From: Meandrina meandrites
Lineage: Eukaryota > Cnidaria > Anthozoa > Scleractinia > Meandrinidae
DNA: 64,000 nt
Assembly: GCA_963693305.1 (NCBI GenBank)
Contig: OY855905.1
Location: forward strand, 22,597,437 to 22,661,436
Direction of reading: 5' to 3'
The notes beneath the pieces are model-generated. The model worked only from the letters and a program-made list of their open reading frames with translations, was not told where the DNA came from and did not search any database. Within the stretch, counting starts at the first letter, position 1; every line of letters starts with the position of its first letter. The translations under genes and the position numbers were made by a program. This document shows positions 13,801 to 25,809 of the stretch, in pieces.

Positions 13801-14605
13801 AAAAGAAACTAGTCATTTCACATCAAACGAAAATAATGAGCGTAAACAGCTCTGGCATAAGGTTTTCCGTGTTGGATACCACTAGCATGTCTTACTTCCA
13901 TTCAAAATTAAATACAAGAATTTAATTTTCAATCAGTCTCACTCTGCTTGCTAAATGTCCGTGAAAAGCTTGGTATACAGGGATATTACAATTTTACAAT
14001 CTTAAGCATCCAAACAAATATTGCCTTTTTTAAATGTTATTTTAAGAATAGAAATTTAAAAAAGATGGCTGTCATTAACATTCCTATGCTCGCACGAAAA
14101 ACAGTTAATAAGTAGGAAACATTTTGTCAGTTGAAAAACCCTTTTGACTACAAAATATGGCTTAGAGTACGTACCTCCATGGCATTTCAGCAATGAAAAC
14201 GACAACATTTGATCTACCTTTATTTATAGCTTTCAACTATTAACAAGTGTTGTTGTTTTGATTGGCAGGGTCACGTGAATACAAGCTGGAAAGAACATAC
14301 CGCTAACACAAAAGAAAATGGGACTTTGAAAGATTTGCTATGGCAAGTAGTGAAGAATAGCTCAGTTCTTAAGCAGCTGTAGCAAATTTTTGATGTTTAA
14401 ACTAAATAGCAATTTTTAAAATCAAATTATTGGCAACAAAAACAGATTAAAAATAGCTCGAAAGTATTACTCAAGCTTTTGATATATTGTTTTTCCAGTC
14501 TTAAACAATAAATATTTTTCACGGGCAATGTCTGAATGGGAGGCGTGGTTTGATGTTTGGTTCGTTTTCCTTAATAAGTTTATTTAGATTCATAACATCT
14601 ACTGA

Positions 14606-17600
14606 AAAAAAAATAACTTAGCAATTCAAAACATGGAAGTACATTTGTGGTGTGATAGTATTCTTTTGTAATGAATGGTAAGACAAACTGCTCACAACAA
14701 CAGCAAAGCCAACTGCATAGTTACCGTCTAATGTTTATTATTTAAAGACTACTTGCATCGCTGATTTGATATAAATCAGCTAATTAGCGCTTCTTTCATT
14801 GTCAACCCGCTGAAAGAAAACGAAAAGTTGTTTTATTTAGCGGCATTCACAAAACTGTCAATCTCGGTGCCAATTTTGGCATTAAAAATCAGAAAGTTGG
14901 AGTATTTTGCTCATTATTGGGCATGTCAAGAAACTAACTTGGCGCATTACTTAATTATCACGAGTTTGTCTCGTGCCGATCGATATTGTGATTAATGATC
15001 TTAAAAAAATTGTTTCTCTGTTCTGACCCGTTATGTATGGCATGAATGGAGTTAAATAATCCAAGCGGCAGTAAAACGTATATCGAATAACACTGAAATT
15101 CTTTCGAATATATATCCAATATCAATGTTGTGAATTGGATTTTACGGTTTTTTACCACAAACAATGAAAATGTCGTATTAGAATAACACATTAAAAACAA
15201 AGAGGAAAAAGGGTCCCATGCAGTTATAACGTCATAGTCATGTCATGTAAATCATTATGAAAATCTTTGTGAAGTCTTAAAAATTCCTTCAGACGAAATT
15301 CGTTTCTTTTGGCGCTGTTTGGAAGAAATAAATCTATAACACATTTTATTCGCTGGAATGGATATCTTATATGATATTTGTTTACAAACCTTATTAAGCA
15401 AATAGTTTTGAGAGTAGGACGTGAAGTATTTTTACTGTAATTTTTATAGTTAAGTTCCATGAATTTTAACTGTACTCGTATTCTACTACATCAAAAAGTT
15501 GGAGTATTTTGCTCATTATTCGACATGTCAAGAAACTAACTTGGCGCATTAATTAATTATCACGAGTTTGTCTCCTGCCAATCGATATTGTGATTAATGA
15601 CCCTAATCAACATTAAAGTGATATTCGTGCCGATTTTCTGGCCTTAACCTTGAATGTAACGGGTATATGGACATTTCATATCTAAAAATAATATAACTTT
15701 TGTGTAGTTCACGATTACTCTTTGCCGCACAGAAAATTTTATTTACTAAGTACAATTCTTGTAGGATTCAACGAGCAGGGAATTTTTTTATGATTATCTT
15801 TTATCTTCCACAAATCTCCATCCCACAAGTAACACTGAACACAAGTTTCGTACTACCTTGAGAAAATATTTATACGGTAAAAGGAGTCAAGGAAAGTTTC
15901 TCAAGATAATTTTTAAACGTGTCTCCTGAACATGTGTTTGAAAAGACTACTGAGATGAACCGACATCATTCGACGCCGGTCAACTTAACTTCCAATTCGC
16001 AGTTTTATTTATAACGTTTTGTGAAAATTGTTTCTCTGTTCTGACCTGTTATGCATGGCAAAAGAAAACAAAATACTTAAACGTCATGACAGGTGTTAAA
16101 TAATCCAAGCGGCAGTAAAACGTATATCGAATAATACTGAATTTCTTTCGAATATATATGCAATATCAATATATGTTGTGAATTGGATTTTACAGTTTTT
16201 TACCACAAACAATGAAAATGTCTTATTAAAATAACACATTAAAAACAAGGAGGAAAAAAGGTCTCAATTATAACGTCATAATCATGTGACGTAAATCGTC
16301 ATGAAAGTCTTTGTGAAGTCTAAAAAATTCCTTCAGACGAAATTCGTTTCTTTTGGCGCTGTTTGGAAGAAAGAAATCTATAACACATTTTATTCGCTGG
16401 AATGGATATCTTATGATATTTGTTTACAACCTTATTAAGTAAATAGTTTTGAGAGTAGGACATGAAGTATTTTTACTGTAATTCTTTCAGTTAAGTTCCA
16501 TGAATTTTAGCTGTACTCGTATTCTACTACTAGGAAACATTGGCCTATTCTTGGTTCAGGTCAGTCGTCTAGATATGGTTTGTTTTTCGAACATGTTTAT
16601 TCGCTCTAAAAAAAAAACAACTGATTAGGTCACAAAACTTTAATCCGTTTGTTCAGTCTCTTCCCCCTCCTCTTCACAAAGCTTATTGTAGGTAACAGCA
16701 TTCTAAAATATTCTTCTTTGTAACCAATAATAACTGGAAAATTCCATTGATTACGTTAAAAGTATAAGAGTGGGTCAGTGTGTAAAGAGTCATTGAAATA
16801 TTCAGAAGCATATTTTAGCTACGTGCAAATTCATTCTGTGTGCACATCTTGAGTATGTATGCTTTTAAAAATTAAATGAAACACCTTTGACGTTTGTTAA
16901 TAAGAAAATTAAACGTCGTTTACAAGGATATTACGAACGGCGTTTGAAATAAAACGGCAACCTTTTCCCAACACTCAGAGGCGCTCACACACTGCATGCA
17001 GGTGGATGTCTGTGTTAACCGTCTCATCCTTACACATGCAAGGTATTATATAGGGTGTCATACGTTATAATTTGGTAATGATTTTACGTAAGGGGTCCAT
17101 GCCCAGCGACTGAGCATGATCCCAAAATCTAATGTTTAATATAATCTCACTGTTGCTCATCCCATATTACGCATTTCCTTGCACCATTCGTATATTACAG
17201 GTTGCAGAAGAGAACCGAAATACACTTTTTATCTGCCACTGGATACTGTAGTAATTTAACACTTTGCCGAGTACTCACATTCGGCGTTTTATTTTCTATA
17301 TCCATCCCTCTGCAAGCAACAAAAATGTTTAAGAGGCTCTTAACTGTTTTAAGAATACCTTAGTGATAGTATAGTCTTAGCAGAAGGAACAAATTTTACG
17401 AACATCGCTGTAAAGAGAAAATAATTAGATAGCTGAAATCAACCTAAGCATAGCTCCTCAAACAGGATCGACATCAAATACCAATAAAGGAAAAATATAA
17501 CTTAACAATCCAAAATATGGAAGTACATTTATGGTGTGATAGTATTCTTTTGTAATGAATGGTAAGACAAACTGCTCACAACAACAGGAAAGCCAACGGC

Positions 17601-18340
17601 ATAGTTACCGTCTAATGTTTATTATTTAAAGACTACTTGCATCGCTGATTTGATATAAATCAGCTAACTAGCGCTTCTTTCATTGTCAACCCGCTGAAAG
17701 AAAAAGAAAAGTTGTTTTACTTAGCGGCATTCACAAAACTGTCAATCTCGGTGCCAATTTTGGCATTAAAAATCAAAAAGTTGGAGTATTTTGCTCATTA
17801 TTCGGCATGTCAAGAAACTAACTTGGCGCATTAATTAATTATCACAAGTTTGTCTCGTGCCGATCGATATTGTGATTAATGACCCTAATCCACATTAAAG
17901 TGATATTCGTGCTGATTTTCTGGCCTTAACCTTGAATGTGACAGGCATATGGACATTTCATATCTAAAAATAATATAACTTTTGTGTAGTTCACGATTAC
18001 TCTTTGCCGCACAGAAAATTTTATTTACCAAGTACAATTCTTGTAGGATTCAGCGAGCAGGGAATTTTTTTATGATTATCTCTTACCTTCCACAAATCTC
18101 CGTCCCACAAGTAACACTGAATACAAGTTTCTTACCACCTTGAGACAATATTTGTACGGTAAAGGGAGTCAAGGAAAGTTTCTCAAGATAATTTTTAAAC
18201 GTGTCTCCTGAACGTGTGTTTGAAAAGAACAAATTTTACGAATATCACTGTAAAGAGAAAATAATTAGATAGCTGAAATCAACCTAAGCATAGCTTCTCA
18301 AACAGGATCGACATCAAATACCAATAAAGGAAAAAGGAAG
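14606..18340. repeat. Young mosaic of segmental duplications
   Basis: Four segment types recur with high identity. A: 14606-15000 and 17490-17885. B: 15490-15955 and 17776-18230. C: 15005-15480 and 16020-16530. D: 17385-17485 and 18228-18338. In the right copy A runs straight into B and the pair is bracketed by two D copies. In the left copy a C segment separates A from B, and a second C follows. The identity is far higher than between the surrounding degenerate units, so these rearrangements are recent. No coding sequence is carried. Confidence 0.8.
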
Positions 18341-21237
18341 TCATGTTGTATATTGCGAATGTTTTTTTGTACATATAAGTTCAGTTACCCTTTTACTCCG
18401 CCGAATTTTAGCAGTGACTGTCCATTTCTCGTTATAGTTTTGTCGTAAGCCGCGGAATACGTAAATTGCGCGGTATTAAACTCCTGCAAGATACGAAGTT
18501 ATAACGCTTTCGCGCGTTTAATACGTATTAGAATGCGCTTTTTTGTTGAGCAGGTTTTTATCACGCAAGCGGTTTTAATTGGGGTATTGACATCCATCCG
18601 TTAGCCGGAGGCAATCCATAATCAGCGATTTTAAAATAAGTAGCACCCTTTTACGAGGACAAAAACAAACTAAAAGCAGTCGTGCAGTGTTTTTCCGTAC
18701 AGCATCTTGAGTCTGAAACAATACAGATGTATTCTTGGGTAAAAGGAAGAGTTGTAGTTTGGTGTCATGTTAGTGATTTCTTTTATCAGTTTATTTCAAA
18801 AATGTAAAGTTAACAAGAAAATTGTTTTTTAAAGAAGTAATAAACAGAAACATGGTTAGTAAATGCGCAGTATTGACAACAAAAGCTGCTTAGTTTTGAT
18901 GAGTAATACAACCCACTCTTTCAGTAAGACACTACCTCTTTAGAACCTCTCTAGAACCTCTCTGTAAACACTACCTCTATTGTTATTCAGGGCTAGGGGC
19001 ATTGTTATGTCCTGTTATCTAGTATTTTAAGAACCAGTGAAGTAACTCATTCCGAGAGGTAGTGGGCGACCCCACTCTTTGATAACGTATCGTGGCAACA
19101 AGAGAGCAAACTACATACAGTTGAATAAAGAGACAAATAAACAGTACTTAAGACAAGACGTTTTCCGTACTCAAACTGATAACGGTTGCGAATATTCCTC
19201 TTTACATAATAGCTTTTAAATTGCTTAATGATTGACTATGTTGATATACGTTAACCCGACGTATTTCTAACGTTAAATTAACATTTTCAACAATACTGAA
19301 AAGTAACCAACGCCTTAATCGTGATTTTGGCCATGCAGAGTTCTTAAATAACTTATATTTAGCTAAAACATAATATAACATGAATGAATTGTCCGAGCTG
19401 TATTCAAGTGGGCGGAAACAAGTGTTCAGATTAATTTGCCTGCCATCATTAAGATTTAAGTGACATTTCAGTCGTGTAGCATCATAGTAGTTCGAAAAAA
19501 AATTTCACCAAAAAGGTGAACAGATGTTCATCGTGAGGCTAAGTTTTTAAAAATAACCGCTTATAAAATATGTGCGATATCATTCAATAAGTGGCCCATT
19601 AAGTTGATGTTTTCGTTTTCACTGCTTACCTGAGATTGATAACACTTAAGTGATTTAAGTAAGTGGAACAAAAAAACAAACGCGGCACATATGCACAAGT
19701 CACTGAAAGATGGTCCTATAGAAGAGAAAAAACCAAAAGCTTTTTGGTTATGACAAAAATCCGTTACGACTCAATGTGTTTCGCGAACACTGCCGGATAA
19801 CCTTTGCTTCGTCATTGTTATTAATATATATTTCGTGTTTACAAACAAGTATATATTTAGACATTATTCTTAATTGCGCATAAAACGAGCTACACTCACG
19901 AACATTCCAAAGGCATCAGCATGACGTCATGAACTTTGACCGTTGTTATCTTGAATTTATGACTTATGGAATTTTTATTGGTGTGGCATCATCTCGTCTT
20001 TTGTTAATCATTGTCCATTAAACAGCTTTGCTATCATCTCGGAGAAAACTAGGAAAAGTACTTCAGGAGTTTCTTGGTAGAAATAACACATCCCTCAAAA
20101 AAGCGACTTATATTGATCATAAGCGGTAGCTAATTAGTGTTCAAACAAACATTCACTTTGCTAAAATGTTATTTTTGGTTTCATTAAGTTGAAACTAATA
20201 TCAACAAAATTCCTATGCTCTCTACCTCTTGACTTTAATTACATTTCCAATAGGAAACTATTTGTGCGGCTCAACCCTCTGGTAGAATAACTGGAAAATA
20301 TCTGAATGATAGCTAATTTCAGAAGTAACAGCAACTGGTTATGTCACTTCAGACGAAAAAAAAACCTAACTTTGAACATCCTCAGCACTTCTCTCTTCAA
20401 AATGCACCGTTATTTTGATTGACAAGGTCATGTGAGTAGACGTTGCGCGTGCTAAAAGCCTAAAGTTTTTCTTAGTAGTAACTAATTTAGAACTGCTCTT
20501 CTCATTTCGTTCATCCGTGAACAAGTGGCATCACTTTGATTGAAACGATAGCGTGAACGCAAGCTGAAAATCATGGCCTGTTGCCGACACGTTACTAACG
20601 TTGTCCGTCGAAAATTCAGTAGTAGGCAATTCCACAAACAGGGAATGTTTCCAAATAAAAGTAAACAGTTAATTTCTCAATGAAATTCATAAGACATAAA
20701 GCTGCTAACATCCGCAGTGTTGCACAAAGGATTTTAATCATTCCATTTAACAATGGCATTTAAAATATTGCTTAACAAGTTAGTCTCAAACAATAAAACA
20801 TTTCGCAACAAGTTTTGAAAAGAAAAAGTTTTGATTTGGTGTTTGGTTTGATAACTGTGTTTCTGTTAATCAGTTTATTTTAGAAAGCGCACATTAAATT
20901 GATTAAAAAGAAAGCTTATTTGAAACAAAAATAGTCGGAAGAAAACGGGAAGGATGTGCGCAACGTTGTGTAAGAAAATGTGTCCTTTCCAACAAAACAA
21001 TGCAAAACGGCAAGATCACCTTATGCCGGATCACGCACATCAAAAATATTTTGGTTTTTGTCGATTTTTTCGTTAGACCGATCGTAGTGATCCATACTTC
21101 TTGTTTGCGACAGGTTTCAAGAGTCTACCTCTTTGATTTCAACTGAACATTCTGTGGATCAGTTTTTCGGAGCAAGGCTCTGGAAACAATATCGACTCGA
21201 CTATCTGTAAATTACAAATGCCGGAATGCAAGATATA

Positions 21238-21567
21238 AATACTGTAAAAACTCTATTAAGCCCCCGCGGGACACCTTAACAGGAGGTGGGGCTAGTAGAG
21301 ATGGGGGCTTATGAGAGAGGTGTGGAAAGGAGGCTTTTTTCAAACAATTAATCAGTAAGGATACATATGAAAGGAACAAAGTGGATTTCTCGTGTTTTAG
21401 TGCTTTTTAGTAGCATAAACCGCTGTTTTCTTGTTCGTAAATTGACATTATCAACTATCTATTGAAGGAGCGCGCGGTGGGAGGTTATTAAAAAATTGCA
21501 CTTCCAGAGGGGGCTTATTAAAAGGGGGGCTTAGAAGACGGGGAATCAATAGAGCTTTTACGGTATT
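21238..21567. mobile_element. Inverted-repeat (MITE-like) element
   Basis: The left end reads AATACTGTAAAAACTCTATT and the right end is its imperfect inverted complement (AATAGAGCTTTTACGGTATT). The ends enclose about 330 bases with purine-rich GGGGGCTTAT motifs pointing inward from both sides. No open reading frame is carried, so it would be a non-autonomous DNA transposon. The superfamily is not identified; a TA or AATA target duplication is possible but not decisive. Confidence 0.65.
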
Positions 21568-21688
21568 TTAAGGTGGGTGCTTCTTAACTAAAGATCCAGA
21601 GCAGTTCAGTACTAAGGGATTGCTGAAGACGGTATTTTGTGGTAAGCGATTTTGGAACATTGTGTAACGCTAAATGGCGAACTATTTT

Positions 21689-21710
21689 TTTTTGGGGGGG
21701 GGGGGGGGGG
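21689..21710. repeat. Poly-T/poly-G homopolymer run
   Basis: A run of T followed by about 18 consecutive G. Such a tract is prone to sequencing and assembly length error. Confidence 0.85.
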
Positions 21711-23048
21711 CACCTGCTATCATTGCGCGTGCTTAACTAGTGCCAATCCCAAAGCGCGCATTAGAATTTGCACTTCCTAAAACTTGGAGGAAAGAAGGTG
21801 TAGTTCCGATATTTTACGAATCAGAGGTAACAGTATTCCTTGTAATCGGACGTATGCGATTACAAAGAAATGCTACTAAAAAAGTCTGCTAATACTAGTG
21901 CTTATTACATATTAACTTTTATGGTGCGAATTTCGCAAAAACGATACGTTACATTAAGCATGTGGACGTTCTTTATCTATTGGCGCCGATTTAAATTTTC
22001 TAATCCATACGCCGTTTGAGCTTTTGGGTAGTTTTTGTTCTGGTCACATGACATGTCAAATCTAAAGGCTCCTCAATGGAACAAACCTGTGCAGAAGAAG
22101 CTTATCTGTGAGAGATCTGGTTTCTAAATATGACAGTTTGAAATCCTCTTCAACAGCAAATTCATTGAAACAAATTGGTAGTTGAAAGGCACGCGTATTA
22201 AAACAGCACGTCTTCTTATCTTTAAGTCAATCATATCGGATTTGGTAATAGTGCTAATCAATTGATATAGACCGTTTGAAGTTTGTTAAAGCAAAACATT
22301 TTGCAGTTCCAGAAAAAAGTGAATTTCGTGCAAAAAAATTTTCAAAACTCATATTGATAAGCATTATTAAGAAAAGATGACGTTATTCCTGAGAGAGCTA
22401 TTATGCCATACTGCAGCTGCTAAATTTGGTAACCGTGTAAAAATCCGCTTAATCGCCTGAAAACTGAATTGGCAAAATTTCGTGAGAAGGAAATTAAATA
22501 CTCAACAAGATTATGATTTGTATGTTTTCTTATTATTTAGGGTGCATTATTTTTTGATGGCTAAAATATAAACATACATTTCTACTTTTTTCTTATATTG
22601 AATTCATCAGATGTTCTTATTCGTGGGAAAGGCGACTATATCAAGAATGTTATCGTCTTTGGTCGGAAGAAAAAGCAGTGTTCTAATCACGTTACAAAAA
22701 GACAGATTTCTTGAAAGCAGAATTGGCAAACTATTCCCTTGATACGAGTTTTATTTTTTATTAAGATTCTAGATTATAATCAAACAAATATTGCGAAAAA
22801 ATTTGTCATGCTATTTTTGACCTTTGAGACGGAAATTTAAACAGACATAATATAAAGACATTCCTCGCTCACTAATTATCAGTTTGCAGCCAGTTTCTAT
22901 TTTGTATAGAAGAATTAAAATACACGAAAATTAGCCAACTAGATACAAGCTACAAAGAATCCCCCAGCACCGCAGAAACAGCGAACATCAGTTTCAGTTT
23001 ACTGCCACGTTAAACATTTTCTCAAACCGTTGATTAATCTTTAAAGCC

Positions 23049-23499
23049 TAGTTCCCACTAGCGACATAACGATCATAATCATAATCATAAGCACAAAAAT
23101 AACGCTGTTATGTCGCTTATGTCTTAGTGGGAACGTCCAGAAACATAATCATAAGCGCCCTTATGATAAACATAATCATAATCATAAGAAAATGATCGAC
23201 CATTTTCTTATGATTATGATTATGTCTATGACTATGACTATGTTGCTTTTCTTTATAGTGGGAACGCAAAAATCATAACGACATAATCAGAAACATAATG
23301 ACGCAACTGGGTCATTGTGTTTTGGCCAAGAAAATTCTAGGTCCAGTTCTTTCGGGTCAGTTCATTTCAACAGGGACATGCATTGGAATACCGTTCTTTA
23401 ACTTTTTAGTGCGGCCGTTCCCACTAGAACATAGGAAGCTTATGTTTTTGTTTATGATTATGCTTATGCTTATGATCCTTATGTTGCTAGTGGGAACTA
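23049..23499. mobile_element. Inverted-repeat element built from nested hairpins
   Basis: The termini are TAGTTCCCACTAGCGACATAA and an imperfect inverted complement ending CTAGTGGGAACTA. The body consists of CATAATCAT-type repeats. Each terminal block (about 23051-23134 and 23414-23497) is itself a hairpin bounded by GTTCCCACTA...TAGTGGGAAC. A central palindrome with exact 24-base arms lies at 23171-23194 and 23201-23224. An open frame running through it (from 23298) is a by-product of the repeats. The structure fits a non-autonomous DNA transposon; the superfamily is not determined. Confidence 0.75.
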
Positions 23500-23649
23500 A
23501 GCTTAACAGATTAAGTCGTAACCGATCTCATGATAAAAGGAATAAAATTGCAGCCAACAATGTCTGGCACTGTATGATCTTTAAACACAGTATAGAGATG
23601 TTTTGTATTGAAGTAAAAGGAAGTTGGATTCTGGATCCATGATTTATAT

Positions 23650-25580
23650 ATAAATAACATTTTTGTTCATTCGGGCGACCGATGTTAAGGCTTGTTCATT
23701 ATGGAATCATTGCATTTAAAAAAAATCATTCCATTTAAAAATCGTATTAAGAAAACAAAAAATACCAACCACATTTTTTTCTACTTAAGTCATTTGATAT
23801 TTATCTTGCTTTGTTTGAAACTGCTTCCTGGTCAGCATGCATCACAAAATATTCTATTAAGCCCCTTGAGGGTTTGTTTCTGTGTACGCCTTTTTTGCAA
23901 AGGAAAGGTTGGATTCATATTTCTCTAGCTAGTTTGAAATGTAAGTTTTTCAATCTCGATATTAAATTTTTTCTTAATTGGGAAGGGCAGAATGTGTAAT
24001 AGAGGGGAACAAATAAAAAAACTGAGGTTCTAAGGTACGCTATCATTAGGTATTAAAAGGGTGGTGGGGGCAAAACTCATTAATGTAAAATTTTTTTTTT
24101 TCAATCGGAAGTCGTTCCAAACGACAAGGCGGAATCCAGAGTCCTTTGTTCCTCACTCGCGCACACTGAGCAGTTACGAATGTATGAGTCTGTGCTAACG
24201 GGACATTTTTAAAACAGTTGTTTTTTTTTTGCTTAAGAAGTTTTATGGTTGAGTCAATTGTCTGTTACATCTATCTATCCATCTACAGTGAGGGTATGCC
24301 TAGGCTCAACAGGCTCTAAAGCTTTACACTTTTCAAATTTCTTGAAACATTTGTACTTCATATTCGTCCACTGATCCAATAATCTGCAACAATTACAAAA
24401 CGTCGTGTTTCTAAAAAAGAACCCGTCAAAATGTACTTATATGAATAAATATCCTTAAGGTTAATGTTCTTGCCTACTTTTGTAGGCAATATTTGATTTT
24501 ACGTCCTGTTTTATTGTTATGCTTAAATTAGAACTTTCTCATTGTTTTAATAAAAAATGACCATTAACTTTAAAATATCTGTCCCAATGCTCTAAGAAAT
24601 ACCAATATTTGATTTTGCTTCCTGTTTTACTGTTATAATATTAGCTAAAATTTAGAACTTTCTCGTTGTCCTCAGAACAAAAGATTTTAACTTGAAAAAA
24701 GCATCAGCATGCTATTAAAATATAAATTTTGACCTGTTTTACTGAAAATGTTTATGATCCTTTATTAAAATGTGGACGTTAACTTAGAATTAAACATGTT
24801 TTTAAAATGGTTTGTTTGCAATGTTGTAGTAAAATTCGAGAATATCTTATAATGTGACGAAAAACCGCGTAAAGTGAAGCATGACGCCGCAAAAAAAAAT
24901 TGTCAAAACGCTTCAATTTGGATATTTTCCGTGTTTCTTTATATTGACATTACTCGAATGAAAAAAAAAAACAAACGGTAAAACAAATATGGCTTTATTA
25001 AAACTGCTATTCTTAGAAAGGACATTAAAGTACGTAAAATATAATATATTGCTTACAATATTTCTCACCACAGAGTTCTTTTAATAATGAATGGTAAGAG
25101 AATATCATTCAGCAGGTATAACTTATTTCTCTATATTTCTTGAAGAGGTTAGAAAATTCAGTGTTTTATAGCAATGCAGTAAACCAATTTTAATAAATCG
25201 CTTGTTACAAAAGAAGGAAAAAATTGCTAGCAAAAGTAGCACGGTTTGTAGCACTAAAAGCATGCACAAAGAAGCAGGAACTCGATTTTCAACAGGAAAG
25301 AGAATATTGAAAACTCCATTGTTATTTGTTAGGAATTTATTTTCTTATTTGATCACACCGCGCAAAGATTACTTTCGTTGGCGTGAGATGCATCAACTAT
25401 CATGCTTACCTAATAACTTAACCACACCTTGTTTCAAACTGTTCAGTTTTTAACAGTCAGGGGAACAGGTTAGTCCCAAGTTCTCAATATAAATTCTCAT
25501 TATTAAGTGGGTTACATTTATTCCAATGTTGGCTGTGAGAATTTTGCAGTACATCAACACAATATCACTTACAAAACTCG
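23650..25580. other. Gene-free AT-rich stretch
   Basis: No credible gene is seen. A local direct duplication is visible: the block with ATATTTGATTTT, CCTGTTTTA and TAGAACTTTCTC occurs near 24490-24545 and again near 24605-24670. The short open frames are low-complexity products of AT-rich sequence. Confidence 0.45.
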
Positions 25581-25599
25581 CGTTTCACCTAAACATCGA

Positions 25600-25790
25600 T
25601 CGTGGAAGCGCTCGCCACCAACCAATCACCAATGTGGCCCGGGTTCGATTTCCGGACCCCGGCGTCAAATGTGGGTTGAGTTTGTTGTTGGTTCTCGTCC
25701 TTGCTCCGAGGGTTTTCTCAGGGTTGTCCGGTTTTCTTCCGTCCACAAAAAGCCAACACTTCCAAGTTCTAATTCCATCAAAAATACTCG
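25600..25790 (+). mobile_element. tRNA-derived SINE-like sequence
   Basis: The sequence holds a good RNA polymerase III B box, GGTTCGATTTCC, at 25642-25653. GC-rich sequence follows (CCGGACCCCGGCG, then GTTGTTGGTTCTCGTCC), forming a body unlike the AT-rich surroundings. The upstream half lacks a clear A box and no cloverleaf can be folded, so it is not a functional tRNA. A 5'-truncated or diverged SINE is the simplest reading. The open frames crossing it are not genes. Confidence 0.5.
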
Positions 25791-25809
25791 GCCCCAAGAG
25801 CTTATAGTG

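Larger units (their letters stand above)
7000..23040. repeat. Field of degenerate ~2-3 kb repeat copies
   Basis: A core module recurs in diverged form in the same orientation near 8764-8880, 11541-11660, 14478-14590, 18700-18800 and 20759-20885. It contains TTTAAAATATTG, then ACAATAAAATATT, then GGGAGGAGT and GGTTTGGTGTTTGG, followed by TTAATCAGTTTATTTT. Other modules repeat in the same relative order. AGCAGTAAGAAATTTG plus TCAAACAAACA is found near 8190, 10770, 13545 and 20130. AAAAAGGTGAACA...TATAAAATATGTGCGAT is near 12735 and 19510. GCATAGTTACC is near 11815, 14715 and 17600. No protein reading frame is conserved between copies. I read this as an old tandem or segmental amplification that has decayed; the original unit is unknown. 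Confidence 0.6.

Noticed and set aside
23298..23642. 114-codon open frame
   Set aside because: It runs through the inverted-repeat element, and its methionine/leucine repeats are translations of ATGCTTATG-type DNA repeats.
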